DNA from: a bacterium TMED88
Lineage (GTDB): Bacteria > Myxococcota_A > UBA9160 > UBA4427
DNA length: 50,778 nucleotides
Assembly (NCBI GenBank): GCA_002171515.1
Contig: NHEP01000110.1
Coordinates: 1 to 50,778 of the forward strand
Direction: 5' to 3'
Below, in pieces: positions 50,464 through 50,778 of this stretch. Under the pieces are notes generated by a model. The model saw only the letters and a list, made by a program, of their open reading frames with translations. It was not told the origin of the DNA and did not search any database. The stretch's first letter is position 1; the number at the start of each line of letters is the position of its first letter. A program made the position numbers and the translations under genes.

Positions 50464-50778
50464 CGGTCAGAGACAACGCTCACTTCGCTGCACTGCACCC
50501 CCCCGTCCACCCACTCAAGACAGAGGTGACTCCGCACTGGACCCTCAGGACTTGAGAAGATCCGCGGCACGAGCGCTGGGTTTACGAAAAGCGTCTCATT
50601 CCTGCGAACTTGACTGATCCGCAATTCACCGCCGCGGGTCCGCCAATGCATGTGACCTGCGACAACGGCAAGCACACGCTTGCCGATCTTTTCTGCATAT
50701 TCCAAGGCAGCGCTCAGATCAGGGTCGCCCCAATCGCCTCCGGCTTCATCAAAGTCGCAGCCCCATAGGTCCGTCGGC
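50460..50778 (-). CDS. Calcineurin-like metallophosphoesterase (5' part outside window)
   Basis: About 105 C-terminal residues of a metallophosphoesterase. The visible parts PTDLWGCDFDEAGGDWGDPD, AVVAGHMHWRTRGGELR (GHxH metal-binding motif) and LFVNPALVPRIFSS resemble a family of phosphoesterases shared with cyanobacteria and plant chloroplasts (I recall TIGR04168), including the WGCDFDEAGGDWGDPDL segment. That identity is from memory of the pattern. The N-terminal metal motifs (GDxHG, GNHE) lie past the right edge, so activity cannot be judged. Confidence 0.82.
   Translation of the reverse strand, partial: PTDLWGCDFDEAGGDWGDPDLSAALEYAEKIGKRVLAVVAGHMHWRTRGGELRISQVRRNETLFVNPALVPRIFSSPEGPVRSHLCLEWVDGGVQCSEVSVVSDR

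Noticed and set aside
1-50778. CRISPR arrays, tRNA or rRNA genes, insertion sequences, attachment sites
   Set aside because: Read through for spaced direct repeats, transposase motifs, cloverleaf ends with T-loop GTTCRA and terminal inverted repeats; none was convincing. A tRNA or ncRNA covariance search would settle this.

Overview
This window is a moderately GC-rich stretch of a bacterial chromosome, packed with genes. I see no insertion sequence, prophage, CRISPR array, rRNA or tRNA. It looks Gram-negative: there are several lipoprotein-like N-termini, an ftsE-ftsX-envC-like set, and an outer-membrane-lipoprotein-type protein. The run ftsE, ftsX, envC-like, ctpA, xseA, xseB, ispA, dxs, tlyA, iscS, and a small conserved protein of a type I associate with delta-lineage bacteria, suggest a relative of the former Deltaproteobacteria (Myxococcota, Desulfobacterota or Binatota-like). 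Abundant acyl-CoA dehydrogenases, amidohydrolase 2, luciferase-like and nitronate-monooxygenase-like enzymes fit an aerobic catabolic life style. The lineage is an inference; no marker gene here settles it.

Layout. Bases 1-8411 (minus) form one overlapping operon: a TPR protein, a LolB/DUF4292-like lipoprotein, a family-5 solute-binding protein with a C-terminal membrane anchor, two Dpp/Opp permeases and two ATPases, the last cut by the window edge. A lone APS kinase (cysC) lies upstream. Bases 9427-17087 hold acyl-group and small-molecule catabolism: an ACAD11/LvaC-like dehydrogenase facing an APH-fold kinase, then amidohydrolase, luciferase-like oxidoreductase and FMN dioxygenase-like enzyme on plus, facing an acyl-CoA synthetase on minus. 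Bases 17153-28597 (minus) are a housekeeping super-operon: divisome control of cell-wall hydrolysis (FtsE, FtsX, EnvC-like), CtpA protease, exonuclease VII (XseA, XseB), isoprenoid synthesis (IspA, Dxs), TlyA rRNA methylase and a cysteine desulfurase.

A short-chain dehydrogenase (minus) is divergent from a sigma-70 factor whose upstream DNA is strikingly AT-rich. Bases 31619-35698 (plus) carry enoyl-CoA hydratase, metallo-beta-lactamase-fold hydrolase, glyoxalase-fold protein and sulfatase, facing a second short-chain dehydrogenase. Bases 37211-43660 (plus) encode a signalling cassette: a globin-coupled hybrid histidine kinase with three receiver modules, a CheR methyltransferase, and a second hybrid kinase. 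The right end has a DbpA-type RNA helicase, a SAM methyltransferase (minus), a tandem acyl-CoA dehydrogenase pair in which only the first subunit seems to keep the catalytic glutamate, a 54-residue DUF2256 zinc-finger gene with a TTG start, a TerB-fold protein and a truncated metallophosphoesterase.

The features most worth a second look are the globin-coupled signalling cassette, the split APH kinase/dehydrogenase pair, the membrane-anchored binding protein with its TPR and lipoprotein partners, the AT-rich sigma promoter and the palindrome-bearing gap before the globin kinase.
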